From Ectocarpus siliculosus (taxonomy: Eukaryota > Sar > Phaeophyceae > Ectocarpales > Ectocarpaceae): DNA of 50,909 nt. Below, one piece after another: positions 1-10,800 of this stretch. Location of the stretch: assembly GCA_000310025.1 (NCBI GenBank), contig FN648366.1, positions 268,575 to 319,483 of the forward strand. Direction: 5' to 3'. The notes beneath the pieces are model-generated. The model searched no databases, had not been told where the DNA came from, and saw nothing but the letters and a program-made list of their open reading frames with translations. Position 1 is the first letter of the stretch, and every line of letters begins with the position of its first letter. The position numbers and the translations under genes are program-made.

Positions 1-296
1 CCCCCCCCCCCCCCCCCCCTTTTTTTTTCCCCTCGGGGTTTACGTCAACCAAGGGGCGAATATGGGGGCTTTCCGTCCCCTTTTCCAAGGTTTTCAGCTC
101 CCGAAAAAGCCCTTTGGACAGCCCCCCCCCCCCCCCGGACGAGTTCGACGACGACGAAACCCCCGACGCTACGGTCTTGAGAGCCACGTAGCCCCCACCC
201 CCCTCCTCGCCCCTGCCTGCATCACGGAGCCCCCCTGCACGGAGGGGGGGTGCTTCTATTTGCTTGGTCTGTGTGTCCCACGCGAGAAACACCTGA
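1..296. other. Homopolymer start and unannotated low-complexity sequence
   Basis: The window opens with about 19 C followed by a run of T, then GC-rich sequence with further C runs near 121-136. An open frame crosses it on the plus strand but its protein is a proline/arginine-rich translation of homopolymers. I see no gene. The homopolymer start is what a contig edge or poor assembly would give. Confidence 0.5.
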
Positions 297-346
297 TTAG
301 GTTAGGGTTAGGGTTAGGGTTAGGGATAGGGGTAGGATTAGGGTTA
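297..346. repeat. Interstitial telomeric TTAGGG tract 1
   Basis: Several TTAGGG units with two degenerate ones (GATAGGGG, AGGATTA). It is not at the end of the window and is flanked by unrelated sequence, so it is an internal tract and not a chromosome end. Similar tracts occur at 36875-36914 and 38378-38443, with a short one near 47458-47470. Confidence 0.85.
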
Positions 347-1479
347 ATATCCGTTACGTTGCGGATTGTCGAGGCATTCGAGGGCAGTTTCGTCCGGGTT
401 TCGGGGGGGAAAGATGTCCACGACGCAGCAGACAAAAGGTAAAGTACAGTAGGGATAGAAGATGTACAGATAACGCCTAGCGCACAAAAACTTGGCAGCT
501 AAGACAGTCAAAGTTTCAGCAAACCTATCCACTTACTGAAAATACTTCAACACATCTCTTTCGACTGAGGTTATATCTCGACGGGTACTAGTCTTTCTGT
601 GAGGTTATGTTTACTTTCTAAAAAGCCTAAGAACTTGAGGTAGCGCCTGCACAAAACAACTTGGCAGGTAAGTTAAGACATTATATCGAAACGCAAGAAT
701 ATGGGCGCCATTTGTGAGCCTGGATGAGAACCACACTACGACCTATATGATCTTTTCGGCGGCCGTTTAGTGGCCCGCAAGAGGAACAAAGATCCCCAGC
801 GTCGGCAAAACTTGAGGTTCTCAAGCGCGGGCGCTATCCGTACCCTATAAAGGAGAGGGGAGCCTAGGGTAGAACAGGGTAGACGGTATTCTCGACGACG
901 GAACACTCGACCACACGCGGTTGCTGCCGGTTTTCGCTGCTTTGCCGCTGCTGCCGATGCTAATCGCAATGGTAGCGGTGATGCTGTTGTCGCCCTGTGG
1001 CTGTTGTTGTTGGTTGACGTTCTTTTTGTTGTTGGTTGATGACTCTCACACTCGCTCATCTGACAAACAGCAAAGCCGTGAATACGACAGCGCTGGACGA
1101 CCTCCGGTACGCAGTGAGAAACCTCAAGGCCGGGAACACCGCTGACACGTCTCTCACCCCCCCTCGCACACGCGGCCTCGAGTATTGTACACACTACAGT
1201 ACGGGCCCGGGGAAAACAAACGTCATAATCGAGGGGAGACCCAGTTTATTATTTCGCCAAGCAACAAAAAAAATATGTCGAGTTTTGTCTAGGATCCACC
1301 GCTGACCTTTGTTCTTCACCATATTTTCCAAAGTCTATTGATATGGAAAGCATCAAGTATTTCTGATTAACTGCGGACCCGTATTCTAGGGAGTTCGGCA
1401 AAAATGCTGCTCAATGCACAGGGAACACGAGCACTGCTGCTGGCTGCCGCTACAGAACGATTGTCCCCGTCATTTCCCG
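347..1479. other. No gene recognised
   Basis: Open frames here (for example 736-1194 minus) are short and match no family I know. If the kinase exon at 1750-1836 belongs to a gene running off the left edge, this stretch would lie in its intron. Confidence 0.4.
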
Positions 1480-1705
1480 ACCGTGCCGGAACTACAGCAG
1501 TAGTTTACAGTTTTCCACAGCCATGTTGAGCGGTCCAACTTTTCGAAAACATGTTCCAACCGCTATTGAGGGCATCGCCGCTAATCCGGAATTGACAGTC
1601 ACACAGTAGGTAGACTACCGAGGTGCAGCTTTGCCACGAGATATTAGAACCGCCATTCAGGGCATCCCGCTCAACAAGGAACCGCTAAACCGGGACCACG
1701 CCTGC
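1480..1705. repeat. Dispersed repeat, copy 1 (coding-like; partner at 9385-9600)
   Basis: This segment and 9385-9600 share a series of blocks: an ACTACAGCAGT stretch, ATTGAGGGCATCGCCG, CTACCGAGGTGCAGC, TGCCACGAGAT, CAGGGCATCC and a final ACCACG. Within each copy a ~108-bp sub-unit is repeated, encoding on the plus strand T-A-I-x-G-I-x2-N-x-E. The frame here is broken by a stop. The piece lies directly downstream of the kinase exon donor on the minus strand, so it may be intron sequence or a relic of a repetitive coding unit. Family not recognised. Confidence 0.55.
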
Positions 1706-1749
1706 ATCGATGTCGCCGAAGGTCCACGATTGCCTCCTGCGGAACTCAC

Positions 1750-1836
1750 CTCGCCGAAGGCGCCTCTGCCGACGGTGCGGACGATCTCATACCGTTTCGC
1801 CTTGTCCAATCCATACGGCTCCGAAAATATCTCCAT
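1750..1836 (-). CDS. Protein kinase first exon or fragment (glycine-rich loop)
   Basis: The minus strand encodes 29 residues from an ATG at 1836 (MEIFSEPYG...) ending YEIVRTVGRGAFGE. This is the first beta strand and ATP-binding glycine loop (G-x-G-x-F-G-x-V) of a eukaryotic protein kinase. The exon ends at GAG followed by a consensus GTGAGT donor, phase 0, which falls exactly inside the loop before the conserved Val. No VAIK, HRDLK or DFG exon is visible in the remaining 1.7 kb to the left edge, so the gene either continues outside the window or is an orphan fragment. Upstream (higher coordinates) lies a (TTG)n repeat element. The kinase subclass cannot be told from 29 residues. Confidence 0.6.
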
Positions 1837-1911
1837 CAAGGCGTGCGTCTGCGAGCCGCGTGCTGCCAGCACCTGTCGGCAAAGAGCGCGAAAATGTTGA
1901 TGATGCTGATG

Positions 1912-1912
1912 A

Positions 1913-1995
<83 letters not shown>

Positions 1996-2103
1996 TTGTT
2001 GTTGTTGTTGCCTTCACATTCAAACCGTTCCGGTCTACGCTCAGTACCTTCTAGTATCCGTACTGCTCCAACTGACGCGCACGCCTTTCGTGGTCACAAA
2101 TAA
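1912..2103 (-). mobile_element. CAA-tailed short repeat element, copy 1
   Basis: On the minus strand a ~85-base body (motifs GGTACTGAGCG, GACCGGAACGGTTT, AATGTGAAG) runs straight into a long (CAA)n tail. The same body-tail junction recurs at 12909-13040, 28850-28985, 29140-29250, 30285-30420 and 41137-41245. The arrangement of a short conserved body with a fixed 3' simple-repeat tail suggests a small retroposed element. No coding capacity. The polyL/polyT frames through the tail are artefacts. Confidence 0.6.
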
Positions 2104-2481
2104 AACAACCACACCGAAAAGGATTACACCATCACAGCCGACAATCTAGCCGAGTGTCGCGCGTGGTGGGGCAAACACCTTGCTGCAGGAATCCTACTGC
2201 GAAATTGTTCATGTACAGCAGTTGCTGCCTTCCAACAAGAATCGCCAATTTGGGGGTCGACGCTCAATTTGTAATTTCCCCACAATCGTCTTCGTCGAGC
2301 ATTGGTCGCCAGGGTTTAGTGTAGGCTCCATTGCGGAGGTTTCCTCTCCCACACGATATGATAAAAACAGTCGGGTTTTTCGTGTGGACCGCAACTACTG
2401 CTGCAGTGCAGACTGGAGGATTCGGGGTAAAAACGAATCCGTGGCTTGTGGAAGTGTCCTGGAAAATTGCTTGATACAGAG

Positions 2482-2525
<44 letters not shown>

Positions 2526-2637
2526 TCGCTTAAGAATGGGTCCCCCAAGCACTAAATACACACGGAGGCTCTGAGGCTTGTTTCGCGCAGCCGTCTGCAG
2601 GTATCTACACATGGACGAATACAATAGACGATATTGT
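2104..2637. other. No gene recognised; (GA)n microsatellite
   Basis: A pure GA tract lies at about 2485-2522. The open frames on both strands are short and some read through this tract. Nothing recognisable. Confidence 0.4.
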
Positions 2638-2698
2638 TTTTGTCTTCACTTCAAATCAGCGCTCACAGATTCGTGCCGTTACTCCAACACTCCAACCT
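2638..2698 (-). repeat. SINE fragment (3' tail part)
   Basis: The sequence TCTTCACTTCAAATCAGCG and the following CTCACAG...GTGCCGTT...CTCCAAC match the start (plus-strand view) of the full SINE copies at 5382 and 37303. Only the tail-proximal ~60 bp is present; the tRNA-like head is missing. Confidence 0.55.
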
Positions 2699-3160
2699 AG
2701 TAGTGCTTATATGCTTACTTGTTCGAACGCAATGGTTGACGGTCGGAATACCATTTCTCGGAGGTGGTGCCACAGCAACCTAGCTTTTCACCCTACAACA
2801 TCCTAGAGCTAACCGTGCACAGCAACCTAGCCGTTACCCCCTCTTGCGCCGCGACTTAGGCGTATAGTCACGTAGAGCAACGCGTTTCACCTGTACCCCC
2901 TTAGGCTTCCCTGTTCAGGAACCTAGCCTACGAACCATGAACTGATACAAGCAGTTTCGTAAGGAAGCGTTTTTATCCATCGGGGTATAGTCTACATTGT
3001 ATCTCTCCTCTCTCCTCCTCCATCCCCACGCACCCATCAGTGGTTCCTCGGGCTGTATCCAGGAAGTTTGCACAGGAAAATTCCCGCCAACCATTCGACC
3101 AAGTCGGTAGCCCCTCCCCCAACCCGTGGTCACACAGAAAGGTGAAAGGTTGTTCTGCCT
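2699..3160. other. No gene recognised
   Basis: Intergenic sequence. A short minus ORF at 2915-3184 has no recognisable features. A 20-base piece near 3122 resembles the SINE body (ACCCGTGGTCACACAGAA). Confidence 0.35.
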
Positions 3161-3478
3161 ATGATATGCATACATGCATATCACACCCTCGATAATACCC
3201 TATTGGACAGGCTATTGGTCCAAACAATAGGTCTGACGGCAGCGTATCGACACCTATTAGACATTTCAACAGGTAGTTGCAGTCCCTGCCGATATTAATA
3301 TGGTCGATTCAACAGGTGCTGTCGTGTCTCGGCTTAACATGTTGGATATTTCAATAGGTGCTACGACATCATATCGCAAGTCAGTGAACTTTGCGATAGA
3401 GTTTCAAGGAGTGCACCAACACCTTCTGGATATTTCGATGTTTCAATAGGCCGATGAAAAAAATATGAATGCATTTAC

Positions 3479-3834
3479 AACCGTCAATATGGAGGAGGGG
3501 GACTTATCGATACCTGTTGCAACGGTCAACATGCAGGGGGTAAACTCATCGATACCTGTTGCAACCGCCAATATGGAGGAGGGGGACTTATCGATACCTG
3601 TTGCAACCGTCAATATGCAGGGCAGGACTTACCCGTACCTATTGCAACGGTCGACATGCAGGGGGTAAACTTATCGATACCTGTTGCAACGGTCAACATG
3701 CAGGGCAGGACTTACCCGTACCTATTGCAACGGTCAACATGCAGGGGGTAAACTTATCGATACCTGTTGCAACGGTCAACATGCAGGGGGTTAGCTTATC
3801 GATACCTGTTGCAACGGTTAACTTGAGGGGCTGA
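3479..3834. repeat. 42-bp minisatellite, about 8-9 units
   Basis: Units run from GCAACGGTCAACATGCAGGG through TAAACTTATCGATACCTGTT, 41 or 42 bp long. Variants have GGAGGAGGGGGA or GGCAGGACTTACCCG in the middle. 42 bp keeps an open frame (14 residues such as IPVATVNMQG...), but 41-bp units break it, so I read this as non-coding. It has no unique spacers and is not a CRISPR array. Confidence 0.8.
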
Positions 3835-5381
3835 ACCCGTCGGTACCTACTGTAGCGGCCATGCATTGCGTTCATCAATCAAGGGTTTGGCGTGTGTGCG
3901 GCACCCTGCAACATCACAAGTGGAACTCCATGGCCACCGTACCGCTCAGTCGTACGGCGTTTGAATCAATCGACACACAGCAGTTGCTTCAAATATTTGT
4001 GTTCGGTAGCTTTTTGGACGGGTCTTCGGATCACTCAGCGCGACCTCAAGAGCCAGACTTACAGCAGTAGGCGAAGCACACCAGACACTCCCCAGGTTCA
4101 TCTCGAGGTCGTACTCATATCTTGCTGCAACATGAAAGTATAACTTTCAACACACAAACTGCTGTTCCCACCAACCCTGGCAGATTCCATAAAAACAAAA
4201 AAAAAAGCGATGGACGATCCCTCGTACACTCCAGAGTTGGTACTGATCGATGGTGTGCTAAGCATACTGTTCCTCCAACACATGATCGATTACGTATTCA
4301 ACCTATTGTGTCCCCCGCTAGGTACCGACCGCTTGCCGTCATCATGTTGATGTATTTGAAACCTGTCAGAGCGAAAGGTGTGACAACGCCTCTCGAAGGA
4401 AATTCATATCGATAAGGCGAAACAAAACATGCTGTCGGAAACGTAAGTCTCGAAACGATTTGTGCACTCTTCCTATCGGTTCGGTGTTCTATTGATTCGA
4501 TGGTACACAAACCTGTTGTTTCCTTCACACCCTATCGATATGCTGCGACCCAACGTACAAGGCAGCCGCAACAGGTATCGTGTTTCGATTTTTGGGCCAT
4601 ACTGCTGGGCTAATAGCTAATAGCCTATCCAATAGGGTATTATCCAGGGCTAAAGGAGGTCTTCGACGGCTGGCACACAACAAACGGCACTTTTCCACTC
4701 TGTCTGTCTGGTGCTCAGCTCTGAAACCAATTGCTGCATGTAATTAACAACTACAGAGTAGACAATACTCGACGAGAGAAGGCGCGCATTACCTCCCGCT
4801 GCCCATCCCAGTAAAATCTCAGCAGGTGGCTGCTGTGGCAAGCGTCAAATCCAGGGCGGGGTTCTTGCTGTCCAACTCAGTTCGTAAATTATCTCGCTAC
4901 TTTAGAACTTGGAATCTACCGATGCCTGTTTTCCGAGAACATTGTTGACAGCTGGAAATAAATGTCGATACGTCGATACCTATTTAGAAACGCAACAGTC
5001 CTGCCTAACAGTCCCAACACCTTTGTAAATATGATATCTCCTGCCAAACTATTTCGGCACGTACCGTCTGAGCAATATGTTCTGTAAATCCCTATTGATG
5101 CCTGTTGTGTACCGTGGATAACTTCGACGGATTCAATATAATACCTTTCACCGGTACAACACCGTTTGTCAAATAATATCGATAGGTATTGATGTAAGCA
5201 ACACCACCCTAGCAAACATGTCTGTAGACGCCTGGCCAAACGATATCCGGCGTGACAAACAACTCAAAACTTATTTCTAGCGACAATAAGCCCGAAGACT
5301 ATCTATTGATGCGTGTTAGAGGCAGCAGCAGGCATCCTATTACAATAGAATCCTATTGGTATCCTGCCGATATCAATACTG

Positions 5382-5702
5382 TTTTTTTTTTTTTTAAATA
5401 ATCTTCACTTCAAATCAGCGCTCACAGCACTAGTGCCGTTTACTCCAACCCGTGGTCACACAGAAGAGCTTCTCTCTACCCTCCCCTCCTGCGGTACTTT
5501 GCCTTCGATTTTTAATGCGAGAAGAGTTCAGCACTCTCTTCCCTCTGTGTACACACGAACTAGCGCTATCCACTAGACCAGGAGCGGAAGCGAGAGAAAA
5601 ACTCACTTTGCAAGAAAAGCTCGCTTACGCCGGGATTCGAACCCCTCACCTGACCTCTAGATAGAAGGTTTCGCGGATACCAACTAGACCACCGGGGCGA
5701 CC
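5382..5702 (-). mobile_element. tRNA-derived SINE, full copy 1
   Basis: Read on the minus strand the element begins GTCGCCCCGGTGGTCTAGT, with an RNA polymerase III A box (TGGTCTAGTTGG). About 45 bp later there is a B box (GGTTCGAATCC), followed by a ~230-bp tRNA-unrelated body and a terminal poly(A) (T14 on the plus strand at 5382-5395). Length about 320 bp. A second nearly full copy (37303-37626) matches over its whole length, and a diverged copy sits in the GST gene (21950-22316). The head folds only partly as tRNA: the T-arm is good, the acceptor stem does not close. It is therefore not a functional tRNA. Confidence 0.8.
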
Positions 5703-5735
5703 GGTTCTATTATCCAGGGTGTGATGCATATGATG

Positions 5736-6113
5736 CAGCATATTATGTAGGAGCCTCGCACGATGGAATCAATCCGTCCCATTGGAGGACACGTTACCGT
5801 TCAGAGTTGTCGCCTGCTACACGTACCGTTGGCCGTTTTCGTCGCGGTGTTGGGTATGAGTTCGGTTGCAAAGTTGAAGACTACTGCTGTGTACTGCTGT
5901 GTACATGACTGCTGTAGCAGTAGATGCTGTATGCAATGCAGTACAGCAGTAGTAGTGCATGGTACTTTCAGCAGTACGAGGAACACGAGCATATTGAGTC
6001 ATGTGGATCCATCATAGTCGGACGACACTATGTGGTACGAGCGTACATGTTACATCGATGGCGCCTACCTAGCGCGAGGCACGAGCAAGTAACCAAGGGC
6101 GCCGCTGTCTCTC

Positions 6114-6150
<37 letters not shown>

Positions 6151-7590
6151 ATTTCTCTCTCTCTCTCTCTCTCTTCTGTCTTCTGTCTCTCTCTCAGTAC
6201 AATTTCTCTCTGTGTTGCAAACCAGCATTCCAACGGAAACAAAGCAGCCGACACATCGGGCCTACCTGAGCTCCACGTGGTGCGCTCACTAGCCCCGTCT
6301 CGTGTGCCGCGTGCCCATGACGAGAGCAAGTGTGGGTGGCGGCCGGCCTTGGACCCGATTGGGAGGCGTGAGGCATGTATTCCGAGAACCAGGACTGTAC
6401 TCATTAGCCAATCATCGTTCGCGAATCGTCGAACGCGGAAATGTGGCATGCGAGGGCGCGAGAGAGATGCATTAAGGAATAAAAACACACACACCAACAG
6501 GCAGGCTCCCCCCTCTTCTGGCGCTTCCTGTAAAACTCACGGGGTTTCCCTTCGCGGCTCGGGGCAATTTTATGGCGGAATCGGCCAATGGTTTTACTTG
6601 AAAGACTACCCTGATCACATCACAAGGGTGAAGATCTACTCCACTCAAACGACCTGCTGCGGACTGCGGACTGCCGAGAGAGAACCGAGGACACCAGACC
6701 CGCGGTACGCCGCTGCGCACAACAAATAAAAACCACCGCAGACGCACGCACGCGCGGTTGACAGCAACAAGTCAGGCACGGGATGCACACGGTCCACAAG
6801 GCCTCATAATTCAGTACCCATACGTTGCTCTAGCACGCTCCTACTACGCTGCTCCGACGGTGTGCGGGGTGTTCCCGGGAGCTGCAAGCACACACCGCAG
6901 CTTTAGAATTGTGAGGGGTACAAGCAACTCCACAACTACACCCCGGGAACACCGGGCCCGCACATCTGATCAGCACTTTCGGCTAGGACACATCGTGAGA
7001 CGCGTTAGCCAGGTGCTTCTGCAGGGAGGACACATCTGGTAGAGGCCAACGTCGGAGCACCTTCAGGCTAGCGTGCGTGGCTAGCGCGTCCATCTTCTCT
7101 TGGCATTGTACACACAGGAAGTTTCAAGAAGACACACAGGCCGCCACAAGAATAAACATCGGAATTGTTCCAAACCGGAGAGGGGTGGACGGCGGAAATC
7201 GTTCTGCCCAAGGACAGAGAGAGGGCCAGGGGGTTGTTCGGAGCACGCGCTACGCACAAGGTAAGAAGGCAACGAGTCGCCTGCGGGGTCGGACACGTCT
7301 CTTCACAGAAGGAGGAAGGGAGTTGATTCGATTTTCGGTTTGGAAAGCCTACCGCTGTCTGTCCCCCAGGTGTTTTGTGATGAACACAAGTACCAAACGC
7401 TGTGTTTTACAGGGAGAGCTCTTCCATTTGTACTTCAGTATGTTCGACGGGATGCACATCGTATCAAAGCCATGACTGGGTGTGTTCTGGATTGGACACT
7501 GGTGGGAGTTGCAGTATATCACTAAAATGCACTTTACAGCAGTCTATCATACTCCTATGTACCAAATGTTTCGTTCTTGGGAAGACATTG
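5736..7590. other. No confident gene; CT microsatellite and a jacalin-like peptide
   Basis: CT-rich microsatellites occupy 6111-6196. Around 6545-6680 on the plus strand there is a short open stretch encoding GSGQFYGGIGQWFYLKDY, then DHITRVKIYS and CCGLRT. It vaguely resembles the G-G-x-G...F-x-L...-I-T-x-V pattern of jacalin-like lectin strands. It is too short to call. The other frames are unremarkable. Confidence 0.3.
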
Positions 7591-7594
7591 ATCG

Positions 7595-7850
7595 GTCTAC
7601 CCGAATCCCCCCCTAGACAATCCTTTTCAAAGCTCTAAACTATTGGTCCACAACCACAAGCTTGTGCCAACACCACAAAATGGTGATCTTGGACCCATCT
7701 CGTAAACGGCTTTCCGTAGACCTGTTGGGATCTCTCCGCACCCACTTGGTTGTTTGTGGAGCAATCGAGTTTTGAAAGTCCGTCTCTACGGGGGGGGTGT
7801 CATCGTGCCATGTCCCCACCTCTCTCGGCACTGTAGTCTACATAGGTTAC
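7595..7850. mobile_element. Degenerate TACCGTA-family MITE
   Basis: The left arm (GTCTACCCGAATCCCCCCCT, then CTTTTCAAAGCTC) and the right arm (ATCGAGTTTTGAAAGTCCG, then GGGGGGTGTCATC) are diverged versions of the inverted arms seen in the clean copies at 8219, 9628 and 33986. Confidence 0.45.
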
Positions 7851-8218
7851 GGGACACTAAGGTCTGTAGCCTCGTTCAAATCTAAACCGCACTAAACTAC
7901 TGCTGTCGCTGCTGAAAACCAAGACGGAATTTAAAAAATTTAACCCCTCATTGGACCACGACACTCTAATCTACACCACATCCGCCTTTTGACCTCAACC
8001 ATGACCATGACGTTATAGTTTGAAGAGCAGGAGTGGGTACCAGAAAGTCTCGGAGTGTTGCAGTCTTCTTGACGAAGAGGGTCGTACACAGAACCATAGT
8101 TCTCCAACAATTGTCGATTTTGAACTACCAATCCTCCTCCTAGCCAACCACTGCTGTTAGTAACGTGAATCGTCTTGGGGCAATTTTTTTCAACAATGTA
8201 ATGGGGTTCATGGAAGCA

Positions 8219-8440
8219 TGCCGTACATGACACAAGACAACACGCCCCCTGGACCGATTTTCAAATCTCGATTTCTCAACAGCAGAAAGAGTCGCAGCAC
8301 CGAAAACGGCGGCGTTGAAGCCGTCTCGTCGAGAGCTTCCCGAAACTGCATCGTTTCGTTTATGCATCCTCTTCGTCGTGGAGTAATCGAGCTTTGAAAA
8401 TTGGTCCAGGGGGTGTGTTATCTTGTATCATTTACGGTAG
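8219..8440. mobile_element. TACCGTA-family MITE, copy A
   Basis: A foldback element of about 220 bp. The left arm reads GTACATGACACAAGACAACA then CCCCCTGGACCGATTTTCAA. The right arm is its inverted counterpart, GAGCTTTGAAAATTGGTCCA then GGGGGTGTGTTATCTTG, ending TTTACGGTA. The short interior contains GAAAACGGCGGCGTTGAAG. No ORF of its own. Members recur throughout the window. Confidence 0.8.
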
Positions 8441-9384
8441 GCCCAGGTTGTTGGTGCTCTGGAAGTGCAGTACGGGCACGCCCAGGTCGTTCCATGCCAC
8501 ACTCTTGTCTGCAAGGAGAGTTTCAGTAAGGATGCGAAAAGTGGCACGGTTCGGAGAGATGGCACCGGGGGGTGCCTTGGAAAAGGCTACTTATTATAGG
8601 TGGAACGATTCAATTGTTTTTTGCACCGGGGTCGGACAGACGGCACGGGGGTGGGGAAAAGACGGCAAGAGATCAACATTTGATCGCACCCGGTGCCATC
8701 TCTCGCATCCTTGGGTGCCACCTCTCGCATCCATACGGTATGATAGTTGGTGGTGGTGGACACGGAGTTCTGCCGCCCATGAGCATCGAGCGACGTACGG
8801 TAGGCTACCATGTAGCCTTACCCTATCACCCTCTGCCACGCGAGCAAGCGCTACCATGAGCCTCGTCTGAACAACCTGGGAAGCGCGAGCAAAAAATGTA
8901 CGGCAGAAGAGATGGTCCCAGCTCGAGAACGCCGGCGGGGAAGAAACCATCCCCGTCCCCATCCCCTGCGCTCAAATCTGTGGAGACATTATTGTCAGTA
9001 CTACGTCTTCAAACTGGAAACTTGTAAGCAGATACAATAACAACACAGATACAGATACCCTACCACACTGCACACTAATTTAGATTCGACCTTCTGGATG
9101 TGGATATATAGACATGTAACGATACGCAGTCCTAGCGTCGTGAACATATCGAGCGCGTAAGTTAGGAAACATTAGAAGTCGGGTCGACGTTTTGGTTTGT
9201 TGCTTGTTTCGGCGCCACCGTCGAGCGCAGGCGAATGAGTGAATGAATAGAGTGTAGTGTAGGGTGCTCTTTGCTCTTTATTCTTCGTCAAAGTAGGAGA
9301 GCCTCGTTTTCTTTTGTAGCAGCTTTTGTCACAGCTGCAGGTTCTTTCCTTCTGTTCTGTTTTTGATACGTGCGCAACTTGCTG
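8441..9384. other. No gene recognised
   Basis: There is a local duplication of GGTGCCAYCTCTCGCATCC near 8690-8735. ORFs on both strands between 8394 and 8962 overlap one another in antisense and have no recognisable motif. Confidence 0.35.
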
Positions 9385-9600
9385 GTCTCGAAGAACTACA
9401 GCAGTCGTAGTCGTCGTCGCAGTTCAGTGGCCCACAGTGTCACAAAATGTTGCAAAACGATATTGAGGGCATCGCCGGTAAACCGGATTGGCAGTTACAT
9501 CGTAGTTTGGCTACCGAGGTGCAGCAGTGCCACGAGATTTTGGAAACGCTTTTCAGGGCATCCGGCTGAACAGGGAACCGGTCAACCAGAACCACGAACG
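9385..9600 (+). repeat. Dispersed repeat, copy 2 (coding-like)
   Basis: Partner of 1480-1705. The plus strand from about 9443 reads HKMLQNDIEGIAGKPDW then QLHRSLATEVQQCHEILE, a helix-like stretch of about 42 codons ended by a TGA. It is immediately followed by a MITE (9628). It looks like a decayed coding relic; family unknown. Confidence 0.45.
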
Positions 9601-9627
9601 TATGAGTTTAAACTGGCACGGCTGGTC

Positions 9628-9849
9628 TACCGTATTCGACACAAGGTAACACACCCCCTGGACCGATTTTCAAAGTCCGATTTCTCAGCGGCAGGAAGAG
9701 TGGCAACGCCGAAAACGGCGGCGTTGAAGCCATCTGGTCGAGAGCTCTCCGAAAACGTATCGTTTCGTTCATGCATCCTCTTCGTCGTGGAGCAGTCCAG
9801 CTTTGAAAAATCGATCCGGCGGGTGTATTATCTTGTGTCATGTACGGTA
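9628..9849. mobile_element. TACCGTA-family MITE, copy B
   Basis: 222 bp from TACCGTATTCGACACAAGG to TATCTTGTGTCATGTACGGTA (shared arms as in copy A). The interior has GCCGAAAACGGCGGCGTTG. The terminal TACCGTA/TACGGTA pair is intact. Confidence 0.85.
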
Positions 9850-10285
9850 CTTCGATTATGATGTTGTGTTGGGTCTAGAGAACGAACTACGAGTACTGCT
9901 GACCTCTTTCTCTCGTGAGACGGTCACTTCCCTGTGCACTGCAGGACGTCGTTGGGCCAGAAGGCGGGGTCAAGCGTTTGCGCTCGCACCGGGTGTGCCC
10001 TAGTAATGCCCGCCCTTCACCCCCCTGGTCCTGCCTGACAATGAGAAGCTCCACGCCTGAAAACATGTAGAAAGAAGGGGGCATCATGAAGCCGGTCGCG
10101 ATTTGTCCTCAAGACAAAAATGTCAAAAAAAAAAAAAGGCCTTTCCGTGAGCTAAAGTGGTTTGTTTCATGAGCCCGGCACCCTGTGACCTCATGTTCCA
10201 CAGTTTTTCCCGCGGTTTGTTTCTGTTTCCCAGCAGATGGAGGTTGCCGTTCAAGTGTTCGGGGCGGCAGGGCTCGTCGAAACCG
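9850..10285. other. No gene recognised
   Basis: Unique-looking sequence with an A12 run at 10126-10137. Small ORFs only. Confidence 0.3.
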
Positions 10286-10289
10286 TGGT

Positions 10290-10800
10290 AGAAGTCGCCT
10301 ACGTCGTTACCACCCTGCGCCGATTCACCACCTTCGAAGGTAAGGCTTGACATCACCGCACAGTTTGGTGTGGTTGTCTCTGTCGCCGGATCGTTGCCAA
10401 CCCGCACCAATTGACCACCTTTTGAAGGCAAGGCTTGACAGCACCATAGAACGGCACATGCTCTGGAGGCAAAGAAAAGCTCAGGAGTTGTCTCTGTTGC
10501 CTACGTCCTTACCAACCTGAACCGATTCACCACCTTCGAAGGTAAGACCTTGGGGCAACGACACACAGTATGATGCTTTGGAGTTGTTGTCTCCGTGCCT
10601 ATATTCGTCGCTACCAACCTGCACCGATTCACCACCTTAAAAGGAAACGCTTGACAGCACGATATCGACACACAATTGGATGCTTTGGAGTGGTTGTTCT
10701 TGTTGCCTACAAGGTACCACATCGTAACCAACCTGAAACGATTCACCACCTTCCAAGGCTAATGCTTGACAGCACGAAACCGACTCACAATTAGATGCTC
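10290..10800. repeat. ~105-bp tandem repeat, five degenerate units
   Basis: The motif CGATTCACCACCTT (one CAATTGACCACC) occurs at about 10320, 10409, 10523, 10627 and 10737. Each is preceded by TACCAACCTG and followed by GCTTGACAGCACG-type sequence and a GTTGTCTCTGTTGCC block. Unit length varies from 89 to 114 bp. The minus strand is open across part of it (FKVVNRFRLV repeats), but unit lengths are not multiples of three, so coding is unlikely. Confidence 0.65.

Larger units (their letters stand above)
3165..5735. mobile_element. Putative non-autonomous TIR element with nested SINE
   Basis: The left end (3170-3200) carries TATCACACCCTCGATAATA. The reverse complement of 5705-5735 carries GCATCACACCCTGGATAATA, so the two ends form a near-matching terminal inverted repeat of about 24 bp. 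A third copy of the end (GATAATACCCTATTGG and its continuation) lies inverted at 4613-4650, which could mark the end of a shorter 1.46-kb version. The interior holds recurrent CCTATTG/CAATAGG and ATCGATACCTGTT motifs, a minisatellite and, next to the right end, a SINE insertion (5382-5702). No transposase is encoded. Confidence 0.4.

Noticed and set aside
297-346. True telomere near the left end
   Set aside because: Short, degenerate and followed by non-telomeric sequence on both sides; similar tracts lie inside introns.
3479-3834. CRISPR-like array or short-peptide repeat gene
   Set aside because: Units are contiguous with no unique spacers, the context is eukaryotic, and 41-bp units break the frame.
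5640-5702. tRNA gene on the minus strand
   Set aside because: A and B boxes are present, but the acceptor stem does not pair and the anticodon arm is irregular. It is the head of a SINE, present in several copies.
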